Part shown: one piece after another, positions 36,103 through 44,753 of the stretch
Numbering within the stretch: the stretch's first letter is position 1
How the letters are laid out: every line of letters begins with the position of its first letter
Source of the DNA: Enterobacter kobei
Lineage (GTDB): Bacteria; Pseudomonadota; Gammaproteobacteria; Enterobacterales; Enterobacteriaceae
Direction: 5' to 3'
DNA: 64,000 nt
Assembly (NCBI RefSeq): GCF_018323985.1
Contig: NZ_AP024590.1
Span: forward strand, 558,001-622,000
Translations under genes and position numbers: made by a program
The notes under the pieces: model-generated
Seen by the model: the letters and a program-made list of their open reading frames with translations, nothing else
What the model was told of the DNA's origin: nothing
Database searches by the model: none

Positions 36103-38177
36103 GATAACTTCCTGTTAATCACACAATCCTGTGTGGCAGAGAGATCGCCGGTGTTGCCGTTAATCTCAAAGCCCGGAACCTGGCGCATTTGCGAGAAGTG
36201 ATTCGCCAGCGTCCAGGCATCCACGCCCATGGCGTACAAACGAGCCAGCGAATAATCGTTATTCACACTGCGCAGCGCCTGCTGCATCAGTGCCGGATTA
36301 CTGCCCGCCAGCATCGGGATCTCGCTGTATTGCAGGCCTTCCATCTCCAGACGGAAGTCAGGGCCAGCGATGCCTTTCGCACTGCGGGAACTGGCGTACA
36401 GCGTCGCACGAGACTGGCTGCCGTTACGCATGGCAATCATCGGTTTGATGAGCGCAATTTCATCCGCTGTCGCCAGAATATACGCCGCATCAACATTGCC
36501 GCCGCCGCTGATCTGGGCATCGCTCGGCGGTGCCGGGATCGTCAGGCCGCCAATGGTGACGCCTTGCTGTGCAGGCAGGCTGGACGTGACCGGGCTGCCC
36601 GTCAGCGCAATACCGGTATTGCTGTTGATGCCCATTTTCAGCTCGGCGGTAGAACCGAATTTCTGTTGCAGCACCGTACCGCCGCCAATTTTTTGCCACT
36701 CTTCAGCAAAAGCATTGGTGACACGATCGCCCAGCGCGCTGCGCGGTACCAGCAACAACGGTGCGCGGTGGCCCTGATCCCAGATATGGTGCGCCGCATC
36801 GCGAGCTTCATCTTCCGGAGACAACGCGAAATAACAGATATTGGCGCGGCTTTCGACTTTTTCCGGCTGGTTAAGGGCCAGCACGTTAAGCGCCGTATTG
36901 CTCTTCATTAACTCTTCGACGTTGGGCTTCAGCAGGGGACCCACCACAATGCTGGCACCATCCTGCTGAACCTGGGTGAGGATCTGATCCAGCGGTTGCG
37001 TGGTGGTGTCGTAAACTTTCAGCTCTGCGCCTGGGTTAGCTGGCGCGCTCGCTGCAGACGGCGCAGCGGCTGGCGTCGCCGTTGCGACTGGCGCATCGGT
37101 GGACGGCACTGCCGCAGCGGTATCAGCGGGTTGCGCTGCCGGTTGTGCTTCGGCTTGAACTTCGGGTTGTGCTGCTGGTTGCGGCTGAGCATCACTGTTC
37201 AGATCGCCGACCTGCGCCGCTGATGGGCTAACAACGTCCGACGCTGGCTCGCTGCCTGTCTCGGTGGTAGCAGCCTGCGCAACCTGTGAGGGCACTGCCG
37301 GACCCGATACGGCGGCGACGCCATTCTTCGCGGCCTCAAAACCTTGCTGGATGGTACGGCCGAACACCGCTGCCTGACCGTTTAACGGCAGCAGCAACGC
37401 AATTTTACTGGTGGAGGCCGGGGTAAAGTTCTGCACATTTACCAGCTGTGACGGCAGCATCTTCGCGCCGGGGTTTTGCGGGTAACGCACCTGCCAGTCG
37501 TGAATACCCGCTTTCAGCATGTTCGGATCGTTACGGTTATCAAACCAGACACGTTGCAGATCCAGCCAGCCCTGCAGGACATTTTCATCGGCATTGATCA
37601 CCAGCGCCTGCGCCTGTTCCGGCGTCATCTGCGACAACGCCTGCCAGGTTGCATCGATATTGGCCTGTTTTTCTTTCGCAGCCAGCAGCGGCTCCTGAGC
37701 GATCAGCGCCCGCAGCAACGTCAGGGAAGGGCGGCCCTGTTGAGCGGTAATACCCGCCTGCCAGAAGCGACTTTGCTGATTTTTATCGAGTTTCGCCGGA
37801 TCCAGCTTACCGAGGATCGCCTGCGCGCCCTGGAAATCTTTCTGCGCGACTTTCAGTTCTGCTGCCAGCAAGGCCTGCTCACGACGCTGGGCGTCACTGA
37901 GTTCCTGCGGTAGCTTCGCGAACAGTTCGCTGGCCTGCTGCGTTTTGCCTTCTTTCAGCAGTGCACGAATGGCGAGTAATTGCCAGTTGGTCTTGCTATC
38001 ATCTGAGCTTTGCTGCATCTGGTTCAGGTAATAACCCGAATCAGCCTGCTCTGCGCCCTGCATGTGCGCACTGCTCTGATCCGGTGATTGCGTTCCGCAG
38101 CCTGCAAAAAGCAGGGCGGCCAGCACCACAGGCAGACAACGCGTGGCTTTTGAACGAAGAAATGTTGACGGTACCAT
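36060..38177 (-). CDS. lpoA: Activator of PBP1a, lipoprotein LpoA
   Basis: Outer-membrane lipoprotein that reaches through the periplasm to stimulate the peptidoglycan synthase PBP1a. The 705-residue precursor has lipobox L-L-F-A-G-C (cysteine at about residue 27), an N-terminal TPR-like domain (about 30-255), a variable A/P/Q/T-rich linker (about 290-385), and a C-terminal periplasmic-binding-protein-like domain. It is longer than E. coli LpoA (678), mostly in the linker. Confidence 0.95.
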   Translation of the reverse strand: MVPSTFLRSKATRCLPVVLAALLFAGCGTQSPDQSSAHMQGAEQADSGYYLNQMQQSSDDSKTNWQLLAIRALLKEGKTQQASELFAKLPQELSDAQRREQALLAAELKVAQKDFQGAQAILGKLDPAKLDKNQQSRFWQAGITAQQGRPSLTLLRALIAQEPLLAAKEKQANIDATWQALSQMTPEQAQALVINADENVLQGWLDLQRVWFDNRNDPNMLKAGIHDWQVRYPQNPGAKMLPSQLVNVQNFTPASTSKIALLLPLNGQAAVFGRTIQQGFEAAKNGVAAVSGPAVPSQVAQAATTETGSEPASDVVSPSAAQVGDLNSDAQPQPAAQPEVQAEAQPAAQPADTAAAVPSTDAPVATATPAAAPSAASAPANPGAELKVYDTTTQPLDQILTQVQQDGASIVVGPLLKPNVEELMKSNTALNVLALNQPEKVESRANICYFALSPEDEARDAAHHIWDQGHRAPLLLVPRSALGDRVTNAFAEEWQKIGGGTVLQQKFGSTAELKMGINSNTGIALTGSPVTSSLPAQQGVTIGGLTIPAPPSDAQISGGGNVDAAYILATADEIALIKPMIAMRNGSQSRATLYASSRSAKGIAGPDFRLEMEGLQYSEIPMLAGSNPALMQQALRSVNNDYSLARLYAMGVDAWTLANHFSQMRQVPGFEINGNTGDLSATQDCVINRKLSWLKFQQGQIVPAS

Positions 38178-38239
38178 TCTGTATCCAGTGATATTTTTTA
38201 GGCAATGCTCAATATTAAATCGGCACTACGGACGAAACA

Positions 38240-39103
38240 ATGAAACAACGCGAATCAGCTGAGAATTCTCAAGGTCAGCTTTATATTGTACCCACTCCCA
38301 TCGGGAATTTGGCTGATATTACACAACGTGCTCTCACCGTGTTGCAAAGCGTTGATTTAATTGCGGCCGAAGACACACGCCACACAGGATTATTGCTGCA
38401 ACATTTCGCCATCAGCGCGCGCCTGTTCGCCCTGCACGATCATAACGAGCAGCAAAAAGCAGAAACGCTGGTGGCAAAACTCAAAGAAGGCCAGAACATC
38501 GCGCTGGTGTCTGATGCGGGTACGCCGCTGATTAACGATCCTGGCTACCATCTGGTACGCACTTGCCGCGAAGCCGGGATCCGCGTGGTGCCACTGCCGG
38601 GACCCTGTGCCGCCATCGCCGCATTGAGCGCCGCTGGCCTGCCGTCGGATCGTTTCTGCTACGAAGGATTCCTGCCTGCCAAATCAAAAGGCCGTCGTGA
38701 CACGCTCAAAGCGCTGGAAGCTGAACCGCGAACGCTGATTTTCTACGAGTCCACCCACCGTCTGCTGGACAGCCTGGAAGATATTTGCGCCGTGCTGGGG
38801 GACGCTCGCTATGTGGTGCTGGCGCGCGAACTGACTAAAACCTGGGAGTCGATCCACGGCGCGCCCATCGGTGAGTTGCTGGCCTGGGTGAAAGAAGACG
38901 AAAATCGCCGTAAAGGCGAAATGGTACTCATCATCGAAGGGCATAAAGCGCAGGAAGAAGATCTGCCTGCGGATGCCCTGCGTACGCTGGCGTTGTTACA
39001 GGCGGAATTGCCGCTGAAAAAAGCCGCAGCGCTGGCGGCTGAAATTCATGGCGTGAAGAAAAACGCGCTGTACAAATATGCCCTGGAGCAGCAGGACGCG
39101 TAA
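38240..39103 (+). CDS. rsmI: 16S rRNA 2'-O-methyltransferase RsmI
   Basis: Methylates the ribose of C1402 in the 16S rRNA decoding centre; tetrapyrrole-methylase fold. The 287-residue protein shows Y-I-V-P-T-P-I-G-N-L-A-D-I near the start, A-E-D-T-R-H-T and S-D-A-G-T-P-L-I. It is divergent from lpoA, as in E. coli. Confidence 0.96.
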   Translation: MKQRESAENSQGQLYIVPTPIGNLADITQRALTVLQSVDLIAAEDTRHTGLLLQHFAISARLFALHDHNEQQKAETLVAKLKEGQNIALVSDAGTPLINDPGYHLVRTCREAGIRVVPLPGPCAAIAALSAAGLPSDRFCYEGFLPAKSKGRRDTLKALEAEPRTLIFYESTHRLLDSLEDICAVLGDARYVVLARELTKTWESIHGAPIGELLAWVKEDENRRKGEMVLIIEGHKAQEEDLPADALRTLALLQAELPLKKAAALAAEIHGVKKNALYKYALEQQDA

Positions 39104-39122
39104 CTCTCTGAGCCGCCTGCCT

Positions 39123-39524
39123 TTATGGATGTGGTGAATAAAACCGCAGGGCCATCGGCGCACAAGGCGGCTCACTGTTTTTCGGCTGGTACGGCTTAAG
39201 CCCAAAGGGACAGAGTTCAAAGCGGCACTGTTTATCTGGCGGGCAGGGCGTTACAAAATCTCTGCTGTTGCCGGGACAGTCGGTCCTTTTTAACAGGTTC
39301 TGCCACAGCCTGGGGTTGTACGGCGAGGCATGAATGACCGAAATATTTCGTAGTTTGCCATCGACAAATAACCCCATTTCCCCGGTTGAAAAGGCATTCC
39401 CCTGCCGTAAAAAATAATCCCCTCTGCACCACAGGATAAGCTTAAGATTTTTCGACGTCTGGGCTATCGAGAAGTAGGTGCCCGTATCCGGGCTAGCCAG
39501 AGAATCTATTATTTTCCAGGTCAT
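39123..39524 (-). CDS. Unrecognised Cys-rich hypothetical protein
   Basis: A 133-residue ORF that I do not recognise. It starts at ATG 39524 after a strong AAGGGG site four bases upstream, and it has no larger competing ORF. No signal peptide or membrane segment is evident. The C-terminal half carries cysteines C83, C94, C100, C105 and C121 with prolines, which could bind metal. It lies alone between rsmI and the toxin-antitoxin operon, where gene content varies among relatives. It may be a lineage-specific gene. Confidence 0.5.
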   Translation of the reverse strand: MTWKIIDSLASPDTGTYFSIAQTSKNLKLILWCRGDYFLRQGNAFSTGEMGLFVDGKLRNISVIHASPYNPRLWQNLLKRTDCPGNSRDFVTPCPPDKQCRFELCPFGLKPYQPKNSEPPCAPMALRFYSPHP

Positions 39525-39737
39525 AACACCCCTTGTTTTTTTGATTTAAGAAAGTCGCGAATGGCAAACGCGCAATCGTTCACTGATACGCTAAATCGCC
39601 GCTACAGGCGGCGTGATTTGCCTTAGTGCCACCAAGAAAATTCGCGGCTAAAATTAACTTAGTTTAGATTTACGATTTCATCAAAAAACTTACAAAAGGT
39701 AGGGCCGTTGCTTGAATTTTGTACATGAAGCACATAA

Positions 39738-39798
39738 TGACGTCAGGATTTGACGTCATTCTGTGTTTTTCATAGTATGACGTCATTATATGACGTCA
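39738..39798 (+). promoter_or_regulatory. Four TGACGTCA operators over hicAB promoter
   Basis: Identical palindromes TGACGTCA occur at 39738, 39751, 39778 and 39791: two pairs, each with 13-base spacing, offset by exactly 40 bases. A sigma-70 promoter is embedded: -35 TTGACG (39750-39755), 17-base spacer, -10 TAGTAT (39773-39778). The second and third copies overlap the -35 and -10, and the fourth abuts the ribosome-binding site. This is the layout expected for autorepression by the HicB-type antitoxin with its C-terminal DNA-binding domain. Confidence 0.85.
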
Positions 39799-39809
39799 AG
39801 GGAATGACT

Positions 39810-40088
39810 ATGATCAATGTTAAGGACCTAAGCTCCCGCCATCGGCAGACATTAGACGACATCATGACGGAGCCTCCGAAGGTCGGTGTTAAATGGGAAG
39901 ATATAACTGCTTTTATAAAAGCGACAGGTGGCACGATTAAAAAGAATGACGGTTCGCGTCGCAAGTTTCAGATTGGAAAAACGAAGTTCCATACCCACGA
40001 ACCTCATCCACAAAGCACGATAGATAGGGGGGCGCTGGCTGGTCTGAGAGAATGGTTAGTTAATTCTGTAGGGGTGAATTATGAATAA
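39810..40088 (+). CDS. HicA-family mRNA interferase toxin
   Basis: 92-residue toxin candidate of the HicA family (double-stranded RNA-binding-like fold), expected to cleave mRNA. I start it at ATG 39810 because AAGGGA ends 6 bases before it; ATG 39804 abuts that site. The order toxin-antitoxin, the 8-base overlap with the next gene, and G-S-R-R-K-F followed by H-T-H-E-P-H-P support the call. The usual histidine after G-S (as in short HicA proteins) is absent, as in the longer HicA subgroup; the downstream histidines may matter instead. Confidence 0.75.
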   Translation: MINVKDLSSRHRQTLDDIMTEPPKVGVKWEDITAFIKATGGTIKKNDGSRRKFQIGKTKFHTHEPHPQSTIDRGALAGLREWLVNSVGVNYE

Positions 40089-40437
40089 AAAATCAAACAT
40101 CATGAACATTCATGGTCAACCAGCAGTGGTTACTTTTGAAGCTGATATCGGCGCGTTTCGCGGAAAATTTCTTAACGTGAATGGCTACTGTGACTTTGTT
40201 GCCGACAGCATTGAAGGGCTGCGTAGAGAAGGGGAAAAATCGCTCGCCGAATGGCTGGCTGACTGTAAAGAAGATGGCATTGCGCCGTATAAAGCCGAAG
40301 AGAAGCAAAAATCCTTTACGTTGCGTTATCCTGGTTCGCTTGAGCCTCGTTTAACTGCGGTCGCGCAGCAACATGCCGTGTCAAAAAATCAGTTTATTGT
40401 GGAGTTGCTTGAACGGGAACTGCTTAACCGCTGTTAA
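40081..40437 (+). CDS. HicB-family antitoxin
   Basis: 118-residue partner of the toxin. The N-terminal part is a degraded RNase H-like HicB domain (F-E-A-D-I-G-A-F-R-G-K-F and S-I-E-G-L-R-R-E-G), and the C-terminal part, from F-T-L-R-Y-P-G-S-L onward, is a ribbon-helix-helix of the Arc/HicB type. It should neutralise the toxin and repress the operon at the TGACGTCA array. The ATG overlaps the toxin stop by 8 bases. Confidence 0.8.
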   Translation: MNKKSNIMNIHGQPAVVTFEADIGAFRGKFLNVNGYCDFVADSIEGLRREGEKSLAEWLADCKEDGIAPYKAEEKQKSFTLRYPGSLEPRLTAVAQQHAVSKNQFIVELLERELLNRC

Positions 40438-40534
40438 GATGCGAAAACCACGTATTCTTCCCGTAAAAATGCAGGAAGTACGTACCCAGTATTGCCCCGT
40501 GACATTATTCGTCGCTCGCGGTAAACGACCACCC

Positions 40535-40564
40535 GTAGGCCCGGCAAGCTTGCGCCGCCGGGCA
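40535..40564. repeat. REP element downstream of gatR
   Basis: Palindromic GGCCCGGCAAG...GCCGCCGGGC. A 29-base stretch (40535-40563) is identical to 53987-54015. It lies between hicB and gatR, which converge. Confidence 0.85.
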
Positions 40565-40611
40565 TTTTCATCACTCTATGTTCCTTTTTTACGTACCAGC
40601 CTCGCTCCGCT

Positions 40612-41385
40612 TCAAACAATAATCAGCTCGGTGTGCTTTTTACGAAACGCTTTGACTTCATCGTCTTTGATACTGTCATCGGTGATAATGCAGTCGATCT
40701 CGTCTATCGGCAGGACCTGGTTAAAGCCACGACGATTGAACTTAGTGGCATCAAGAACGGCGACTACTTTATGCGCGGCGGCAGCCATTACGCTACTTAT
40801 CGAGTAGCCTTCATTGAAGGTGGTGATACCATTCTGCGTGTCGATACCATCAGCACCGACAAACATCAAATCGGCGCTGATGCCCTGTAACGAACGCTCG
40901 GCGATAGTGCCATGCATAGAATGCGTTTTATGGCGTACGGTGCCACCACACACCACCAGCGTAATATCTTTGTTATCGGCCAGCATAAAAGCCGCGGGCA
41001 GGCTGTTGGTGATCACCGTGATATTGGCGTGTTTGGTCAGCGCTTCGGCAATAAGCATTGTAGTGCTGCCACTGTCCAGAATAATGGTCATGCCTTCCTG
41101 GATCATGGCAACGGCCGCCTGGGCAATACGCTTTTTCGGATCGCTGGCAAGCTGATAGCGATCTTCAAGCACGACTTCCTGATTGTCGGGTTCGGTCAGG
41201 TGACTGCCGGGCCGTGCTGCACCGCCATGAAAGCGGGTCGCCAGCCCCTTTTTTTCCAGCAGACGGAGATCTGCCCGGATCGTCACTTCTGAAATACCAA
41301 AGGTTGACGCCAGATCTAATACCAGTACGCTGCCCTGCGTATTGATCAGGTCCACGATCGCGTTCCTTCGTTCAAATGAGTTCAT
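40612..41385 (-). CDS. gatR: Galactitol operon repressor GatR
   Basis: DeoR-family transcriptional repressor of galactitol use, 257 residues. The N-terminal winged helix has the DeoR pattern R-R-N-A-I-V-D-L-I ... S-E-V-T-I-R-A-D-L-R-L-L-E; the C-terminal sensor has the sugar-phosphate site D-S-G-S-T-T and G-A-D-G-I-D. Unlike E. coli K-12, where gatR is disrupted by an insertion sequence, it is intact here. A TTCGAAAGG motif about 67 bases upstream also occurs in the gatY leader, suggesting autoregulation. Confidence 0.94.
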   Translation of the reverse strand: MNSFERRNAIVDLINTQGSVLVLDLASTFGISEVTIRADLRLLEKKGLATRFHGGAARPGSHLTEPDNQEVVLEDRYQLASDPKKRIAQAAVAMIQEGMTIILDSGSTTMLIAEALTKHANITVITNSLPAAFMLADNKDITLVVCGGTVRHKTHSMHGTIAERSLQGISADLMFVGADGIDTQNGITTFNEGYSISSVMAAAAHKVVAVLDATKFNRRGFNQVLPIDEIDCIITDDSIKDDEVKAFRKKHTELIIV

Positions 41386-41451
41386 CTTTATCTGCCTGAT
41401 TATTAACTCACGTTAGTGTAATCGAAGGGTTATGAAAGTTGAATGCCAAAC

Positions 41452-41460
41452 TTCGAAAGG
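41452..41460 (-). promoter_or_regulatory. Candidate GatR half-operator before gatR
   Basis: TTCGAAAGG lies between gatD and gatR and matches the repeated motif in the gatY leader (46979-47022). A related TCGAAGGG lies at about 41422. Function is inferred from sharing between regulator and target promoter. Confidence 0.45.
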
Positions 41461-41495
41461 AAATGTGAGCCAGCTCAGGTTGCTGGCTCGAAAGT

Positions 41496-42539
41496 TTAAC
41501 TGAACTGAAGCAGAATTTTTCCATCCATCGGCGCGCCGTGAAGTGCCTCGACGGCCTGCGCAAAGTACCCGGCATCGCCACGATGCGCGATAAGCGGTGT
41601 CAGGCTGAGACGCTTTTCAGTGAGCAGGCGTGCAGCGGTTTGCCACTCTTCCCCCGGCCACGGCCCGGAATAGTTCATCCAGCTCCCGGTTACCGTCAGC
41701 TCCTTACGCAGGATTTGGCCGAATACCGCCGCGGTAAGGGTGAGATCCTGGTGGAGCGTACCCACCAGTGCCAGTTGCGCGCGCGGCCCGGCAATATCGA
41801 TCGACAGGGAGACGGTTTGCGGGGTGCCCGCCGTTTCCAGCAACAGTTGATCAAACTGACTGCCGGCCATCGCTGCCTGGATCTGCGCTGCACTCATTTC
41901 CCGACTGTTAAAGGTCTGCGTCGCCCCCAGCGTTTCGGCCAGCGCCAGTTTTTGCGGGTTAATATCAATGGCCGTGATGCTTTTGGCCCCCAACTCTCTG
42001 GCGCACTGCATGGCGAGTAGGCCGATGGTCCCCGCCCCCACGATAATGACATTTTTCCCGCAACAGCCGCCCAGCAGATGAAACGCGTGTAACCCGACGG
42101 TAATAGGTTCAATAAAAGCACCGTCTTCAATCGGCATGTCAGCAGGCAGGGCGAAAAGGTTAGCGCGTTTTACCACGACATATTCCGCATGACCGCCTTC
42201 GCTGCGCGAGCCTACAAACTGATAGTGTTTACAGAGCGAAAAGTACTGCCGCTCGCACTGCGGACACTGAAAGCAGGGTAATAGCGGGACACAGGCCACC
42301 GCATCGCCTGCCTGTAAATCCGTGACGGCTGAGCCGCAGGACACCACATAGCCGCTAAATTCATGCCCAAGCGTAATAGGGTAATAATGCGCGCCATGAG
42401 CAAAAATACGTGGAATGTCAGAGCCGCACAGCCCTGAGCTGATGACCTTCACCAGGACATCGTCTTCCGCTTTAATCTGAGGCTGCGGACGTTCTTCAAC
42501 ACGCACGTGTCCCTCAGCATGGATGACCACTGATTTCAT
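41496..42539 (-). CDS. gatD: Galactitol-1-phosphate 5-dehydrogenase
   Basis: Zinc-dependent NAD dehydrogenase that oxidises galactitol-1-phosphate to tagatose-6-phosphate. It has 347 residues from M-K-S-V-V-I-H-A. Catalytic zinc ligands C38, H59 and E60 and the structural zinc cysteines C89, C92, C95 and C103 are all present; Rossmann motif G-A-G-T-I-G. The frame stays open 312 bases further upstream, but this lies inside gatC and is not conserved. Last gene of gatYZABCD. Confidence 0.96.
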   Translation of the reverse strand: MKSVVIHAEGHVRVEERPQPQIKAEDDVLVKVISSGLCGSDIPRIFAHGAHYYPITLGHEFSGYVVSCGSAVTDLQAGDAVACVPLLPCFQCPQCERQYFSLCKHYQFVGSRSEGGHAEYVVVKRANLFALPADMPIEDGAFIEPITVGLHAFHLLGGCCGKNVIIVGAGTIGLLAMQCARELGAKSITAIDINPQKLALAETLGATQTFNSREMSAAQIQAAMAGSQFDQLLLETAGTPQTVSLSIDIAGPRAQLALVGTLHQDLTLTAAVFGQILRKELTVTGSWMNYSGPWPGEEWQTAARLLTEKRLSLTPLIAHRGDAGYFAQAVEALHGAPMDGKILLQFS

Positions 42540-42580
42540 AGACTTCTCCAGAAATTTACGGGGGCATCTGCCCCCAGGAC

Positions 42581-43954
42581 TCAGGAAACGGTTGGCGCCT
42601 GTTGCGCTGCGGCGGCTTTTTCCGCGATAACAAACTGGCGGGCACGTCGCCAGGTCAGAAACACCCCGGCCAGATAAATCACACCGATCACGACAAAGCC
42701 GACCATGTTCTGCCAGGTAAACAGCTGGATCAGTAGCCAGGTGATCGGCGAACCACCCTGGTCCATGGAGGCCACCATGCCACCCGCCTTCAGCGCGCCC
42801 GCGTTCGCCGCGAGTTGTGTATGCAGGCCGATGGTTTGCGTGGCGATCCACAGCGTAATACCCATGATGATGACGCCGGAGATCAACGTGCGGAACAGGT
42901 TGCCCTGGTGGACCGCCACCGCCATCGCCACAAAGAAGTCAATGGTGGCCAGGTCGCCGAACGGCAGCACCTGATTACCTGGCACCAGCACGGCAACCAG
43001 GATGGTGAGCGGGATAAAAATCAGGCTGGCGGATACCACCGAGGTATGCCCAAGCAGCAGCGCGGGATCCAGACCAATCAGAAATTCCTGACCACCGAAT
43101 TTCGCCTGTAAACGCTTACGGGCGTGCTTCGCGATAGGCGTCAGACCATCCATAATAGGCTTGATGACGCGCGGCATGAGCAGCATCACCGCCGCGGTTT
43201 TTACCGCCAGTTGCAGCACGTTTTTCGCGTCGTAACCCGCCAGCAAACCAATTACCAGCCCCATCACAAACCCGACGGTCACCGGCTCGCCAAAGGGACC
43301 AAAGCGCTTTTGCACATCATCGGCGCTGAAATGAATACGGTTTAGGCCGGGAATTTTTTCGATAAGCGTGTCGACGAGGACCGCCACCGGTCCGAGATAG
43401 GCCGATGAGCCGTGTGGGATGGCAATGCCTTCCAGACCAAAGAAGTCGCGGGTATCTTTCGCAAACCAGTCGCCCAGTTTGTAAACGAAAGCCGCATGGG
43501 CCACCACGCCCAGCATGCCGATCCAGTAGGAGCCGGTGGCCAGATGCAGCATGGCGCCGGTAAAGGTCATGTGCCAGATATTCCAGATATCGACGTTCAC
43601 CACGCGGGTCATCCGCGTCACCAGCATCAGAATATTGACGCCAATGGCGACTGGGATGGCGATCAGCGCGATCTGCGATGCCCAGGTCATGGGTGACGAG
43701 CCAGGCCAGCCAATATCCACTACGTGCAGGTTGATCTGAAACTGCTCTGCCATGGCTTTTGCCGCCGGGCCGATGGAGTCGAGCATCAGGCCGATCACCA
43801 GACCAATACCGACAAAGCCAATACCGATATGCAGGCCCGACTTAAAGCAATCCCCGAGCTTCATGCCCAGCAGTTTTGAAAAGAGAATGATCACCAGCGG
43901 CAGCATGACCGTTGGCCCAAGATCGAGGATGTAACGCATGATTTCGCTAAACAT
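42581..43954 (-). CDS. gatC: Galactitol PTS permease EIIC
   Basis: Membrane-spanning IIC component of the galactitol phosphotransferase system, 457 residues with about 10-12 hydrophobic segments. It is highly similar to E. coli GatC (451), including G-G-S-P-I-T-W-L-L near the C-terminus. It sits 4 bases after gatB. Confidence 0.96.
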   Translation of the reverse strand: MFSEIMRYILDLGPTVMLPLVIILFSKLLGMKLGDCFKSGLHIGIGFVGIGLVIGLMLDSIGPAAKAMAEQFQINLHVVDIGWPGSSPMTWASQIALIAIPVAIGVNILMLVTRMTRVVNVDIWNIWHMTFTGAMLHLATGSYWIGMLGVVAHAAFVYKLGDWFAKDTRDFFGLEGIAIPHGSSAYLGPVAVLVDTLIEKIPGLNRIHFSADDVQKRFGPFGEPVTVGFVMGLVIGLLAGYDAKNVLQLAVKTAAVMLLMPRVIKPIMDGLTPIAKHARKRLQAKFGGQEFLIGLDPALLLGHTSVVSASLIFIPLTILVAVLVPGNQVLPFGDLATIDFFVAMAVAVHQGNLFRTLISGVIIMGITLWIATQTIGLHTQLAANAGALKAGGMVASMDQGGSPITWLLIQLFTWQNMVGFVVIGVIYLAGVFLTWRRARQFVIAEKAAAAQQAPTVS

Positions 43955-43958
43955 AACG

Positions 43959-44243
43959 TTACCCCTGCAGAATAGTCAGTATTTTTTGCTGTAACGGCTC
44001 AATGCCGACACCGGAAACAAAAGGCATGCCGTGGACGACCGGGATAGTGCCGAATGTCCTGTCGACGCGAGCGGTCGTACAAATCAGATGCGCACCGTCC
44101 ATATAGGTCTCGATTTCCGTGACCCGGCACTGCACCAGCTCCAGCGGAATATTGTTGGCTTCACACAGCTCTTTGATCTCCTCTGCTGCCATGGTGGAGG
44201 TCGCCACCGCGCCGCCACAGGCGACAATTACTTTACGTTTCAT
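43959..44243 (-). CDS. gatB: Galactitol PTS component EIIB
   Basis: Cytoplasmic phosphocarrier of 94 residues that passes phosphate from GatA to galactitol through a cysteine. The phospho-acceptor is C9 in V-I-V-A-C-G-G-A. Length and sequence match E. coli GatB. Confidence 0.96.
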   Translation of the reverse strand: MKRKVIVACGGAVATSTMAAEEIKELCEANNIPLELVQCRVTEIETYMDGAHLICTTARVDRTFGTIPVVHGMPFVSGVGIEPLQQKILTILQG

Positions 44244-44278
44244 AGGGTATTCCTTTTATTATCAGTATATTAATAAGG

Positions 44279-44737
44279 TCAGAGACAGAGTTCTTGCTCA
44301 AGCAGCGTCTGTCTGAACAACGCTGCCAGTTCGGTGTCCGGCACCCGGAGCAGCGCCTCCAGAGTGGCCGGATTCTGTAGCTCGCTAAATAACCGACGCA
44401 GCAGTTTCAATTGCGCGTCGGGGTTTTCAACGATCAGCGCGATGATCAACGAAACGGCAATCTCCCCGTCATCATCGGCGCGCCGGAACAGCACCGGCTT
44501 ATCCGGGCGGATCAGGTAAATCGCGGGTGAGCGGGCATGTACCGCCTCGCAGTGGGGAATAGCCACAGCATGCTGCTCAAGCGCAATACCCGTCGGGAAA
44601 GCGGCTTCCCGCTCAAGCAGCGCCTGCGGATAGGTTTCATGCACCACCCCGCGGGCCAGCATGGCGTTACCAATGTGCTGCAACGCATGCTGGCAGGAGG
44701 GGAAGTCGATGCCGGTTCGGACAAACAGTTGGCTCAT
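44279..44737 (-). CDS. gatA: Galactitol PTS component EIIA
   Basis: Fructose/mannitol-type IIA protein of 152 residues; phospho-acceptor H62 in A-V-A-I-P-H-C-E. The start M-S-Q-L-F-V-R gives the E. coli-like N-terminus, whereas an upstream in-frame start at 44779 would overlap the end of gatZ (44754). Fourth from last gene of the operon. Confidence 0.95.
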   Translation of the reverse strand: MSQLFVRTGIDFPSCQHALQHIGNAMLARGVVHETYPQALLEREAAFPTGIALEQHAVAIPHCEAVHARSPAIYLIRPDKPVLFRRADDDGEIAVSLIIALIVENPDAQLKLLRRLFSELQNPATLEALLRVPDTELAALFRQTLLEQELCL

Positions 44738-44753
44738 AGATCCTCTTTTACGT

